From assembly GCA_015039465.1 (NCBI GenBank), contig MU130359.1, positions 1 to 64,000 of the forward strand: a stretch of DNA of 64,000 nucleotides. The letters are read 5' to 3'. The notes beneath the pieces were generated by a model. The model did no database searches. It had not been told where the DNA came from and was given only the letters and a program-made list of their open reading frames with translations. Position 1 is the stretch's first letter. Every line of letters starts with the position of its first letter. The translations under genes and the position numbers were made by a program. Positions 1 through 11,537 of the stretch are shown piece after piece. This stretch comes from Phlegmacium glaucopus (Eukaryota > Basidiomycota > Agaricomycetes > Agaricales > Cortinariaceae).

Positions 1-1
1 C

Positions 2-406
2 ATTGATAAAGCTTGTCAATTACTTAAGCATATTGTTGCTCAAGGTCAATGGAACACCTGGTCACAAACAACCAGATTCATAGTTGATAGCTATCATTAT
101 CAGAATCATCACAAAACAGACACTCTTTGTCGGACTTGGTGTAATCCAGCTCCCACAGATGGGTCTGCTCCAAATTTGGTTATAACAGCAACAGCATCTG
201 ATGGAACCACTTATCAAAAATGTGCATTCAATACTCAAGCATGTGAGCAACTTAATGCGTGGTTGGGTGGATTTGAGTCTATTCTCAAGCGAATGACTCC
301 TCCAAATTTTAACTGGTTTATACATATAATGCTTTTTTATCATACAAGAAATGTTATCAAGCAACAAAAAAATAAAAATGACAATGATCATAGTGATGCT
401 GAATAA
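2..406 (+). CDS. KDZ-transposon-associated cysteine-cluster protein, 3' end only
   Basis: An open frame enters at the left edge and runs 134 codons to a TAA at 404-406. It contains a CRTWC cysteine pair followed by the NPAP and GSAPNLV stretches, then ACEQLNAWLGGFESILKRM and a hydrophobic NWFIHIMLFYHT segment. From memory this matches the C-terminus of the CxC5/CxC6-like cysteine-cluster proteins that accompany KDZ (Kyakuja-Dileera-Zisupton) transposases in mushrooms. The start and any upstream introns lie outside the window, so it may be intact or a fragment. The tail is Lys/Asn/Asp-rich and is followed by an AAAT-repeat trailer (405-425). Function is inferred from family only. Confidence 0.6.
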   Translation: MDKACQLLKHIVAQGQWNTWSQTTRFIVDSYHYQNHHKTDTLCRTWCNPAPTDGSAPNLVITATASDGTTYQKCAFNTQACEQLNAWLGGFESILKRMTPPNFNWFIHIMLFYHTRNVIKQQKNKNDNDHSDAE

Positions 407-539
407 ATAAATAAATAAATAAATTGTACATACATACACATGTAACAGAAGCTGAACAAATAAATAAATCATATATACATATAGATATAATGTTAGTCAG
501 CAGGCATCAGCTATACAACTTCCTTGAAATTATAAAAAG

Positions 540-646
540 TCCGCTAAAAGTCCGGTCAAAGTCCGGTGGACTCTGACCGGACATGCCAGTCCAGTCATTT
601 TTGCTTGACCGGACTTCCACCGGACTTTGACCGGACTTTTAGCGGA
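540..646. repeat. 31-bp perfect inverted repeat (hairpin), rich in TCCGG/CCGGA
   Basis: The arm at 540-570 (TCCGCTAAAAGTCCGGTC...) is the exact reverse complement of the arm at 616-646, with a 45-nt spacer. The spacer itself repeats the GACCGGAC core, and a further TCCGGCCGGA palindrome follows at about 668. It lies just past the KDZ-associated frame and may be the end structure of that transposon, which is inference. Confidence 0.85.
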
Positions 647-749
647 GTCCAGTGGAATTTAGTGGAGTCCGGCCGGAGTCCACCAGACAACGTGGGGGAG
701 TGTAAAGTACACGATAACTGGGGGAAGACGATGGTTTTTTTTACCTTTA

Positions 750-1000
750 TAGGCCTCTGAAGCTATACAGTCCATCGGTAACACCCAGGACCTACCAAAG
801 GATTACGTTTGAATAAACACAAAGGACAATGGATGATCGATGAATAATAAGCCAAGGGCGATGAATAACTCATTATAATGCGGCAAAGTCAATGAATTTC
901 TGCTCTATGGCCTTCTGAAGCTATACAGTTCCTTGGTTGCGCCCAGGCTTACCAAAGGACTGTGTAATGGGGGTTTGAATAAACGCAAAATTCTACCAAA
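750..1000 (+). repeat. Diverged direct repeat, two copies about 155 bp apart
   Basis: Copy 1 (about 750-825) and copy 2 (about 906-990) share the series GAAGCTATACAGT, CCAGG, TACCAAAGGA and GTTTGAATAAAC in the same order and orientation, with small indels. The spacer between them has no ORF. Neither copy is coding. Confidence 0.6.
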
Positions 1001-1105
1001 GGCAGTGCTTCCCGGGCGTGGAACTTGACATTGAAGGTAAAAGTTTAAAGGCTCGCGGAGATATTTTAGCTCAAGTGCTCACGGAACTTTTTGTCTTATT
1101 CATAG

Positions 1106-3779
1106 ATGTCGCCACCCAATTGGGCTACCCCGGATCAATTGGAATTTTTGAATGCTCGGCTCTCAGATTTCCAAACTGCTCAGCGTGAAAAAACCACGCC
1201 TGCATTTTGGACCGTGATATATCACAACTTTTTTCTGCGTTGGGCTGATCAGAATGCTGAAGTATGGCCAGTGGTTGAAAAGAAAAGGAAGTCAGCAAAG
1301 TCCCCTCCTGATTGTAAGGACATGCTACTCCCAGAATGGATAGCCTTACGAAAAAATGTGTGCTCATCGAATTATCCTACTAAATCTTAATTATCTGACA
1401 TCAAGAATTTTAGCAAATAGCCAACTGGTATAATAACCGGGGTGGCGCTAGTGCCCATCGACGAGGCAGCCCGAAAATTGTCATCGGCTCGGGTCCAGCC
1501 CCTAGATTAGCTTCTGAACTGAATCTTTACTCGAAGGCACATTACGATACAAAAATTCAACCCCTTGTTATGAAAGCCATCCAAAACGGCAACATTGATC
1601 CTAAACACCGGCTCGCTCTTGTGAATAAATGCATGGCTGAAGCCTGGGCAAACGAAGATGAAGAAATCAAAGAGGCTATTTGCGTCGAGCACGCTAAACT
1701 TAAAACACTTGCAAAACAAGAACCTCCTCCTGAGGTTTACAGTTTGGAAGAATGTTCTAAGTCAGTATTTTTATGCTTTCATGTTTTTCCATTGCTCATT
1801 TAAAATGACATTTCTAGCGCAATCACATCCTTACCACCAGCTATCACAGCTTTCGTTGACGAAATGGCCAAACGGACTGGATGGGCATTTTCAGTTTTGG
1901 CAGGAGGTCCTGATCCGAGCAACCAAGGAAAAATTAGAACAATCGCGATCCATGTCGGCGAAGATTGCTACCACCAAATTTTTTCCATCACAAATCCAAA
2001 CTTCAATGCAAATGTTCTTGCACCATATCGATCTTTCTTGTACAATGTCTATTGTAAGTATTTCATTTAAGAACATAATAACATAGAATTTGCACCGCTT
2101 TTTTCAGCCAAAGATATGGTTAAAGAGGAGATGCAGCCTAAAGGAGATACTGATGGCGACAACTCAGAGAAAGCCAATAATTCCGTCGCTCAAAAACTTG
2201 AAGTAGATGTTCCCGTTCAGTCCACGCCTGTTGGTAAATCCTCAGAGCCTTCAACCCCATCTGGATCGATACAAGCGTCCTCGCTGCCGGAGAGTATCGA
2301 TACTGGGGCCGCTGCAGCTCCACCTCCATCAACCGTGTTAGGATCAACACCTACAGCCTTGTTGCTCGAAAGCGTTGCTCCAGCGGTTGTACCAATGACT
2401 TTGGTTCCACCTGCTGCTCCCGTTATACCCCCTCCGCCATCACTCAACTCCACGGCTACTGTAGGAGACGGTCAATTTGGCAATCCTCTTTTTATATTCC
2501 CTGCGCAGTCGTCTGTCCCACCTGAAGTTGCTCCCGCCATCCCTAGTGCTCCGGAGATGGCCAATGGGTCCGATGGGTCCGATTGGTCGTCAAATTTCTT
2601 GGGTGACCAGTGGACGGCATCAAATGGACAACTAGCAACTTTCGACACCGATTTATTCAATTTTTCGGGGCTTATGAACGCGGATTTTGGGGAAATTGGC
2701 CAGATCAATGAAGGCTCAAGCTTTTGGGGCCCGTTCCCTGCTCTAGGAAGCACTGGAATGAACACGTTGGCAGGATTTGATGAAATAAATCAGGGAAATA
2801 CACTGGCCGGTTATCCTACAGGAGTGGTCGCTCCTCAGAATCTTCCTACGTGTTCTGAGCTAGTGGCACCCTCTATGCTGCGTCCGTCATCATCCATTCT
2901 GGAGGCAAAAAAAAACGCACCCAATAATCTACCAGCCGATAGCGGTATCTCCCCTCCCATGGCTCCAGGTGCCACGCAGCAAGGTCCTGCGGTTCCACTA
3001 CCTAACCCCCAAATAACTCCAAATCCCAACACTGCACTGGCTGTTCTTGGAGCGTGTGTCAAAAACACAGCCGTTGACGACAGTATGGCGGCATCTATCA
3101 GCTTGAAGTCTGGAATCACCAATGAAAATGGTGATCGCCTAGGTCGCAGTCGGAGGCCAGCAGCCTCGAAAGACGTTCCGAAGCAGTTGGTGTGGCTGGA
3201 TCTCACTCACAATTACCTGATGCAGGAGATTGACAACAAGAAATGGGAGGAGTGCGTGCGGATCTGGTTTGAATTCGAAAAGAAGGAATCGAGTGAACTG
3301 GACACAAGCTCGGTAAGCGGTTCATTTTGTTAGTGGTGCCAATACACTCACCTATTAAACAGTTCCGTATGCCAGCTAAAACGCGACCTGGGTTACTGAC
3401 AAAGTGGTTGTCTTCGCGTAAGTACAGATCGTTCCCCGTTATTCCTGACAAAGACGTGTTTGCGACGGAATGGCTCTCCTGGTGGAATGCTATGCAGCCC
3501 CAGTGGAGGAAGAATTCAGTTTCAGATGGATTTCCCCTCGGTTTGGAGGTCACAAAGGGAAAGGAGAATATCCAGGCGCTACACAAAGGTGGTCCATCTG
3601 GCCTCGTTACCATTCTTATTGGATTGAAATGGTGGACTGGGGATGACAAAAGGTGGGATATGGCTGTGGACGACCTAACCCTCTGCCTGAAGTCATTCGA
3701 TCGGTTGTCTTTAAAGAGAAAACATCCAGATGGAAATGAGTCGGAAGTGGTGAAACAAAGGCGAAGAGGGGAAAATTAG
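1106..3779 (+). CDS. Mushroom-specific expanded family protein, five exons, 818 aa
   Basis: Exons 1106-1357, 1414-1760, 1818-2053, 2108-3312 and 3363-3779 join in phase through GT/AG introns of 50-57 nt (GTGTGC, GTCAGT, GTAAGT, GTAAGC donors) and give 818 codons plus stop. The N-terminus (WATPDQLEFLNARL, then FW and RW spacing) and the following WYNNR, YDTKI and TGWAFSVLAGGP stretches match, from memory, a protein family highly expanded in Agaricomycetes and often found near transposons. The middle (about residues 290-650) is Pro/Ser/Thr/Ala-rich and probably disordered. The C-terminus ends in basic clusters (KRKH, RRR) that could act as nuclear signals. WYNNR recalls the WFxNR of homeodomain helix 3, but this is weak. 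Function is unknown. The start is the first ATG in frame ahead of conserved sequence. Confidence 0.75.
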
Positions 3780-4859
3780 ATTTCTTGGAATTGTAATATT
3801 TAACGCGCCTTCAACCATCTTGCACGTGATGTACGAACAATAAATATTTTTATTTCTTGGAATGATTTTCTTCTAAGCGAAATATATAGACTACGTGAAT
3901 GGAAAAACAAAACGGCACTAGATACCTATTGTTCATGAACATGGACAACAAAAGTAGCGAATGGATGAACATTGTTTGCAAATGGATAATGGGTGAATGG
4001 ATGATAGCAACAAGCGAGAGCAAACACGCAGGGAGATAGAGAATGAATAATGAAGATGGGTGGAAAGAGATATAGGCGGATGGGTTAAGGATAAAACAAA
4101 GATCTGTATAATAAACTTGTTAAGTTCAAAGCAAAGGAGAGAAGTCACGTCGGAGTTACTCCGGAACGGACGGAACTGAACCGGAACAGTAACCCGGAAA
4201 GCACTGGTGTGAAGATGAAAACAAGGAAGTCACGTCAGAGTTACTCCGGAACAGTAAGCGGAAAGGACGTTGGCCTCAGCATGTGTGCTGTGCCGCCCAG
4301 CTCCTAAGGGGGCCCGAATTCCGAAACGAAAAAGAAAGTAACAAAACGAAAAACCTCAGTGACGTAGAGGACGAAAACAAGAGGAGGAAACAAAGTTGAT
4401 ATTCAAACTAAGGGAAAACATACAAGTTTCGAGTACTTAAAAAAAAAAAGGAATAGCAACCGAAATATAAAATATAAATATAAGTGCTGCGTTCTGCTCC
4501 CGGAAAAGGTCCTGCATTCTTGGGTGAATAATCCATGGCGGGTATGCTGACTGATGATGGGAAAGATGATGACAAAGAATAGTGGTAGTGGCGAAGAAGT
4601 GATAACGGGTTTGGAGTATGGACAGAGGAACCGGAATGACACGGAGAAGTCTCGGAGTTGAACATAGGAAGAGTAGTTCGGGATATAAGGGAAGGCACTG
4701 TACGGAGTACGGACTACCGGAAACAGCTCCGACGGAGCCGGACCGGAGTAACGTATAACGGAATGTAACAGGATGGATAAACACAAAGTACATGGATAAC
4801 GACGACAAATAAGGGTGGCAGTCATGAATAACGACAATAGGTGTCGGGGGATGGATAAT
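3780..4859. other. Intergenic spacer with short repeats, no gene seen
   Basis: No coding frame is supported. At 4146-4200 and 4229-4266 the phrase GTCACGTC-GAGTTACTCCGGAAC is repeated, both followed by CAGTAA and CGGAAAG. The rest is purine-rich on the plus strand, so long minus-strand frames appear by composition only. Confidence 0.6.
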
Positions 4860-5735
4860 CATGGAGCGAATTGATAAGTCAATTGTCGACACCAGACGGT
4901 GAAAGGATAATCACAGAGCGAATTGATAAGCGGAATAGGTGACGGCGGACGGATAATCTTGGAAAGAATGGATAATTGGAATAGGTGACGAGCGGATGGA
5001 TAAAAAGTCGGTGAATGGATAACAAACAGATGATTAACAGCAGCGACGTATGAATAAAAAAGGTGTGGATGGATAATATGAATGTGTCGACGGATGAATA
5101 GTTGAGACGGTATGAATAACAGCAGCAGCAGCGTATGAATAAATGATAACGAATAAATACGGATGGATAATGGGAATAGGCGAGGACGGATGAATAATTG
5201 AGATGGTAGGTGGATAAGAGTATGAATGTATAATAATTGGAGTGGCAGGCGCATGAACAACAGGAATAGGAAATGGGAGATGGATAACGGACGGATAACG
5301 AAAGGCGGCTGGTGGATTAAGCAGGAATGATTAACAGCAGCGACGTATGAATAAAAAAGGCGTGGATGGATAATGTGAATGTGTCGACGGATGAATAGTT
5401 GAGACGGTATGAATAACAGCAGCAGCAGCAGATGAATAAATGATGACGAATAAATACGGATGGATAATGGCCCATGGGAATAGGCGAGGACGGATGAATA
5501 ATTGAGATGGTAGGTGGATAAGAGTATGAATGTATAATAATTGGAGTGGCAGGCGCATGAACAACGGGGATAGGAAATGGGGGATGGATAACGGATGGAT
5601 AACGAAAGGCGGCTGGTGGATTAAGCAGGACGGGGAAGGCGGATTGACAACGGAACAGCACTTGGATAACAAGACTAGTTGATAACGGATGGATAACGAA
5701 AGGTGGCTGGTGAATTAGGCAGGACAGGGAAGGGC
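4860..5735 (+). repeat. Minisatellite block of GATGGATAA-type repeats with a 297-bp tandem duplication
   Basis: The degenerate phrases GGATGGATAA, GATGAATAA and GGATAACGGA recur every 10-25 bases. On top of this a 297-bp unit is duplicated in tandem: 5030-5326 and 5327-5630 are nearly identical, differing by point changes, an extra GCA triplet and a GCCCAT insertion. A partial third copy of the unit end is at about 5686-5730. The Ile/His/Pro/Ser-rich minus-strand frames across this block are translations of the repeat, not genes. Confidence 0.85.
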
Positions 5736-5867
5736 GGTGTTATTGATAAGATACGAATGCTGGATGATATATATAAATCATGTCGTTGTATTGCAACGGT
5801 ATTATACATAAGTACGGTATTGTCTAGTGTACCTCAATGGACACATAAAGGATCAATAAAGGATAAT

Positions 5868-7135
5868 AAAACTTGGCGACGGGCCTTTTCTATCAGTTTT
5901 TAGGCGTAGGCCCTGAAAACGACCTCGATGATAATAAAGCTCTCCTCTTAAGACGCACACAAGGTTCTTGGCGTAACGAATTCATAGTTTGCTACAAATT
6001 GAAAAGGTTTTTATTTCACTCTCTCTTAAAATATACCTCTAATTCTGCTATGACGTCGGGAACGTTCTCGAAACGCTGTCACAACACATATCCCAGTCAA
6101 CTCACCCATTTCTAGCATGCATGTCATGCCGTCTCGTGCTTTGTTGACGTCTTCAATCCAATACGGCATTGTGGCTCGTTCTCGTTCTCTCCCTCTTACA
6201 GGAAGAATCCTCCCGGGCTACTTAGATACCTCGGGAGGTTCCCGTGTGGGTCTTGGCATCGGCAACCCCAACGCCAAATTTACCCCAGATATCTCTGCTT
6301 GTGCTATCTCTTCCGATGGTGGTACAGCCAAGGTTGTCTGGGGTACAAGAGCCGGTGATGTCCTGTTCATGAATGTTCCTAGAGCAATGGATGGCGGCAG
6401 AAGGAACGTAGCAGATGTTCAGAAGTGTAATATGTTGATGAGCACGGTGGTTCCGTTCTCGATGCTCAGTGGGTTGTCAATCCTCCCAGCGCCGCTTTGG
6501 GATGGGCAGTCGTCACTGCTAGCACCGACGGGAGAGTCAAGTTTGGGATGTCAAGACCGCTGTATGTCAATGGACATCGCAGAGACAACCTAACGCAGTC
6601 ATCCCCGATCCATGTCTTAAAGTGAATGCCACTCAAACCAGAGTTCATGGGGACTGTATCGCAGCTGTAATGAAAAGTGGCGAGATCCACGTATGGAAGG
6701 GCTTCGCTCTGGGTTCTACAGCCATATATGAGGAAACTTCTATTAGGGACACCATCATCAAATGTCCGATGTGTACTTCTACTCCAGGATACGATCCGCA
6801 AACGACACATGCGGTAATCGCTCTACACGTTGATCCCAATTCCACCAGCGCATTGCCCACTCTCTTGGTTGCGTATGAAAACGATCCTTTCCTCTACCGT
6901 GTCCGAGTTGGTGAGAAGATACCGGTGTCGATATCACCATCTTCGGGGACCCTTTCTTCGGCTCTACCTCCATCGTAGTACCTTATTTCCGGGGTACAGC
7001 AGAGCAAGCTAGCTTCGTTCTTGTAGGCGACCACCTCGGATGGGTCAGCTTATATGCCTGGGCCGCTGATAACCCTTCTCTCTCTGTCTCAAATTCCATT
7101 TTTATTTCGACATCAATCGGCTTCAACTCAAACCC
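5868..7135 (+). pseudogene. Broken duplicate of the F-box/WD40 gene at 16720-20023
   Basis: This stretch is colinear with 16939-18195 of the intact gene at high nucleotide identity, including the first intron. It carries at least four single-base deletions against the intact copy: in the run of T near 5886, at about 6431 (ATATG against ATATTG), at about 6550 and at about 6917. These destroy the frame. The upstream part (start codon and F-box beginning) and everything downstream of the middle WD repeats are missing. The longest surviving frame is 6117-6593. Confidence 0.9.
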
Positions 7136-7154
7136 CAGCTGGGCCAGCTCCGGC

Positions 7155-7340
7155 ACAGGAGCGGTGGAAGATGCTCATATTCTGGGACAGGTAGAATTGG
7201 TCATCATTGACGAAGCAGCTGCCAGTCCTCCTCCCCTTGTTCGCAACCTCATTGGCCCTCATCTCGTCTTCCTGGCTCTCACGATTAACAGCTATGGAGG
7301 CACTGGCCGATCGCTCTCTCTTAAATTAATCTCACAGCTT
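7155..7340 (+). pseudogene. Fragment of RNA cytidine acetyltransferase (Kre33/NAT10 type)
   Basis: A 60-codon open stretch reads VEDAHILGQVELVIIDEAAA followed by PLVRNLIGPHLVF and GGTGRSLSLKLISQL. This matches, from memory, the helicase-like domain of Kre33/NAT10, whose DEAAA box and GTGRSLSLKLIQQL stretch are highly conserved. Replacements in normally fixed positions (SPP where IPL is usual, SYGG where GYEG is usual) and the absence of any flanking domain show it is a relic. It is fused directly to the end of the broken F-box/WD40 copy. Confidence 0.75.
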
Positions 7341-7344
7341 ATCG

Positions 7345-7971
7345 ATATATCTCATCTTTATTCTTGTAACCTTACGTTCAAGAGTAGCTTTGAACTTGTA
7401 CAGATGATCATGATACTACAACTCATCAAACCTAGCCATTTGTAATTCCATATCTGTCTTGGTACCACTACATTTCCACCGTGAAATCTTTTTGATGTTC
7501 GGCCAGCTATTGAAACAGGTAGTAAGCCTGATTGTCCACTTAGGCGATTAGAGTATATACCCCTTCGCATGACGTAGGTATAGGGAAATTTGGATTTGAA
7601 AAGAAATGCCAGTTCATATGCGAAGGAATGTAGATGATGAACCAAAGTCTGGACGTTAAAACCACAAACGAAAGGAAATAGACTGTCCATCGGCCGACAG
7701 GCCTGGAGCCTAAGTCATGAACAGTGATGGCGATGAATATTGGTTCAGCCATGCCTGACGACCTTCCATTATTCGTTGGGTCGATATGCAGGCGGCACAT
7801 CGTAGCTTTTTGTGATCCCTCTATATGCAGACTCAAGGGACCGCCTACTCGCAGATAAATATCATAAGTGGTAAGCAATATCGTTGTTTGCATCCGCCCG
7901 ATTTGGTTCCGGAGGTCCCTGAGGTACAGCTGGAAGAAAGGAATCGGATGGTTCGCTTAAAGGAGATAGAT
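7345..7971. other. Spacer, no gene supported
   Basis: Frames of up to 117 codons exist on both strands but show no recognisable domain, splice pattern or composition bias. It lies between two decayed genes. Confidence 0.45.
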
Positions 7972-9699
7972 CTAGTGACGGTTAATGCGATAAATTACTG
8001 CCTGGGCATGAGTACTAGGAGCTGAAACTAAAAACGCTGGAGCATTTGATGAGGGAGCGAGATCGGGGGGAGTTGAAGCCGCTTTAAGATCAGTTACTGC
8101 CCTATTGGCACGGGTCTGTTGACGTAGGGATTTCTCTGATATCACGTAGAATAGCGGGAGTCGAGGTGAGTCAAGGGTTGCGTTTAAATCCGTAGACGAC
8201 GAAGGCGGTGGTCCAAGGGCGAAAGGGGTTGCCACGGTGGTGCGATTTTGGAACATATCTAATGAAGAGACGACAAATGATGAGTGAGGTATTGGTGAGA
8301 GACGAGATTCAATACACTTACTCAGCACAACATGATCGCTACTGAGTCCCATTTGAGGCGAAACGATGATTTTTCCTTCTGTCGTCGATGCCATAAAAAC
8401 AGAAGCAAGAGGAGTATCAAAAGCGCAATGATACCTCCCACGGTGCTGACAGGAAGGGCAGAAGCCTGGGAGGTAGCGGTGGGGAAGAGTGTAACCTCGG
8501 AAGTAGCAACCGAACCGCCTTGCCTAGCTGTCGTCACAATTTGTGTCAAAACACTGAATGATGTAGAAGGCACTGTTGCTGATTAGCAAAGTCAGAGAAG
8601 GTTCGAGTAAAATTATTCACTACTCACTTGCTTGTGGCCAATGCTTTGGATAGCTGAGAACTTGAAGAAGCGCCGCTCAAGGTTAGTACTGGTGGTAGTG
8701 ATAGTGCCTGTGGGGTTGAGAGAGATGTTGGGGAGAGTTGAAGGTGTGCTAGAAGGCGACGTCTGAGAGGCAACTGCTGCCGTGGAAGCAGGAGAAAAGG
8801 GAGCGACGGTTGGAACGATGTCATCGGCATCTACTTATACTCGATCAATTCAAAGTCCAAGTTTCCAGCGCGGCCTCTGTTGGTGACAATTACAATATGC
8901 CAAACACTCTCCATGGCGCTGAACTGATAGGACAAATTGGCGTAGTCCGCTGCTGAACCAGAGGTTCGCGATACGATAGGCGAAACGGATCTTCACTCTG
9001 TCATCATTATTGAATATCCGTGGAGACTGAGCCATGTAGACCGAGTCATGGAGGGATTGCTGCAGTAACATTGAGGGGAAACACGATTGGTGGTGATGCT
9101 AACAGACTACACCAAGTCTTCAACTTTGCCCTCTATCATTTTTGACCGAAAACTTACCTTTTCGACCCAACCATTGCCTTCTAATAACCGGCAATTAACT
9201 TGCTACCACTGTAGTGTTATAAATTCCAACACCAACTCGCCTTTATATGGGAAGGTCCATGTAAGATCTCCGTGCTGACTCAGAGAAACAAAGTTATGGT
9301 CCAAGCTCCTACCAAAGAAACGCCAAGAGTCTGGAATTTCGCCAGGTATTGCAGAAATACTGGGGAATCCGCTGCGGACGATGGCAAGGATGGTCTTGAG
9401 CGTCATATCGGTTCGATATATAGTCAACGGTAGCAGAGGAGGGATCTGGATTGGACTTCTAGATGTTGAGGCCAACGGGACTTGTAAGTTGTGGTTGACT
9501 CGAAGGAAGAGGGGTGCCGGTTTAGGCTTTGATAAAGAGGCAGTAATGCAGTAGACACTGAAAGTAGTGTCAATAGGATTATACTAGGTTGAGTTGCGGA
9601 CAGACTCATGCTCAAAAGTAGCCTTAGGAGAAGCACGGGGAGTTGCAAGGAGAGAAAATGAAGGATGCGAGTCGCGTTTGGAATGCGGCAGGACATCAT
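7972..9699 (-). pseudogene. Decayed gene for a single-pass membrane protein with signal peptide
   Basis: Read on the minus strand, recognisable pieces occur in the expected order but in changing frames. First comes a hydrophobic leader (MSLSATQPSIILLTLLSVST, from about 9612), then a WTF-rich extracellular-like part, a piece ending LDFELIEY (about 8835), a Ser/Thr/Pro-rich stalk (8640-8820), a transmembrane helix followed by WHRRQKEK (8395-8460), and a cytoplasmic tail with EKSLRQQ (7975-8275). This layout resembles mushroom cell-surface proteins with an extracellular beta-rich domain. I could not join the pieces without frameshifts at about 9210, 8690 and 8400, so I call it a pseudogene. Unrecognised introns remain possible. 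Confidence 0.45.
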
Positions 9700-9875
9700 C
9701 CAAATGATAATAAGAATAAGAGGGCTTTTAGCAAGTGAGATCGGCCGATTCGGCTCCGTGGTGCATCACACCCATGATCGATCAACAGCGACTGATGAAT
9801 CTCAGTCCCTGTCTGCGGCTGAGGACGATAGAGCAACAGAAACCGTACGGATTTAGACAATGGCTACTGATCTCA

Positions 9876-9928
9876 TTTTGATCTTTCGCAGACACTATAT
9901 ATTGGCGTATCAGCCTAATAGATCACAA
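9876..9928. promoter_or_regulatory. Upstream element shared with 12863-12929
   Basis: The 24 bases 9905-9928 (GCGTATCAGCCTAATAGATC...) are identical to 12906-12929, and the CTTTCGCAGACACTATAT phrase before them is nearly so. Both copies lie about 200 bp upstream of a decayed minus-strand gene. Confidence 0.5.
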
Positions 9929-10043
9929 AGTTCTCCGAGTCTAGATGAGATCAACGCAATGACTTGTATAAAGCACTGCAAGATGCAATACCAATGATGT
10001 GGGCACCCACTTGAAAGGCTTACACTAGAACCCACGCAACATC

Positions 10044-11264
10044 ATGCCCGAAGGCGATATTGTGTTCTTTGGAGTGGTCCTCGGGGGCTTCTTCTATGGT
10101 AAGATTTTTTTGTTCTCCCCTCTGGAAACTGAGCCGTCTGACATTATTCCTGTCCAGGACTCTACTCTGCCATATTTTTCTTATATATACATCACCAGAT
10201 ATCAAAAGAACGTATCGACAAGACAAGAAACATCCTTCTCTATCCTCTCTGCATTCTTTATATACTATCCACCGCTACATTTGTTCTCGATATAACATTC
10301 GCCATGGTGATTCAAGAAAATTCCGTCGACAGCAATCTTTCCATTTACACTGCTATCTGGACAGGTCCCGACTCCGAGTCTCCACGGTGCCTGGACATTA
10401 ACCACAATAATTGGCTTGTGTGACTTCATTTCTCAGGCAATCTTAGTATGCATAAACCTCTAACATTTCTGTCATCTCCTTTATTCATCTTAGTCTTCAA
10501 AGATCTATCGATGTTGGATCATATGGCGTTGCAACATCCGTGTCATAGTGATTCCTTCAATCTTGGCACTCGCATTCTTGGGTCAGTCAATATATCACGT
10601 ATAATTTGCTAGCTGACTTTAAGTTATTGTCTCTAGCTACATGGTTGGCCGTTAATGGCTTAACCTACATTGGACCAGATGAACATCTGGATGTGACTTA
10701 TTCCGGGTATGCGTTGACTTTAACAAGTTTTGCCATCTCCTTGGTTGTGAATGGTGTCGTTACGGGCTTAATTGTGCTCAGGATCCTCAAGGTGTATTGG
10801 GAGATTAGGCCTACTTTCGAGGATCAAACTTTGGGTATCGATACTACCAAGGGCAAAATTCGGTCCATTATATTTATAATAATTGAATCGGGCATGGTAA
10901 TGTTCACAATCCAATCACTTGGGGTTGTGTTTTACATTTTCCACCTTGATGATGCTAAAAATATTATCAATAGTATCACCCAAATGTTCTATGTGATTAC
11001 CAGATCAATCATTTCTACTTTTCACTTTACTGAAATTATTTCTAGGGAATAACACCCACCATTATCCTCGTGCGAATTTCAATGGGATTGTCTTTCCATG
11101 ATGAAACATCCATGGTAGAAACTGCTACGAGCTGGCGCTTTGCGCCTCACAATCAGAATTCAATTCCGGAGATGGCAAGTGTAGATATTGCTGGCCAGGA
11201 GAGGAGAGACCACATTGACATTGGCGTTCAACAAATTGATGATATCGAAATTGTAGACAGATAA
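10044..11264 (+). CDS. Seven-helix integral membrane protein of mushroom type, 315 aa
   Basis: Exons 10044-10098, 10158-10306, 10365-10445, 10494-10581, 10637-10992 and 11046-11264 sum to 948 nt and keep frame. Hydrophobic helices cover most of the chain (VFFGVVLGGFFYGLYSAIF, LLYPLCILYILSTATFVLDI, TTIIGLCDFISQAIL, VIVIPSILALAFLATWLAV, FAISLVVNGVVTGLIVLRIL, IIFIIIESGMVMFTI, then ITPTIILVRISMGLSF). IYRCWIIW after helix three and the GITPTIILVR ending are typical of a large Agaricomycete receptor-like family of unknown role. The intron 10307-10364 is needed to keep frame. An alternative donor at 10325 would give a 40-nt intron, and if neither is used there is a frameshift. The C-terminal tail is hydrophilic. 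Confidence 0.7.
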
Positions 11265-11537
11265 TAAGGTGTACTAGTAGCACTAGTGACGATGCCGTTC
11301 CAAGAGAGACATCCTATCACATCCATGGCTGTTTTATCTACCATAGATTTTGAACTTGAATTTATTAAGGTTGATCTATTATTCCATCAGGCTAAAGGGA
11401 GTAGGGTGAACTCAGAGAACGGCGGTGACATTTCGATTATACGGTGAGCTCCAACGATTGTGTGAGGTCACCAGACTTGCCACCTCCTGTGAAACAAGTA
11501 GACGCGTAAACACAAACCTGACAAAGCGGCGTGGCAG

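Noticed and set aside
4403..5672. Several minus-strand frames of 96-151 codons rich in Ile, His, Pro and Ser
   Set aside because: They are translations of the GGATGGATAA-type repeats in overlapping frames and share no domain.
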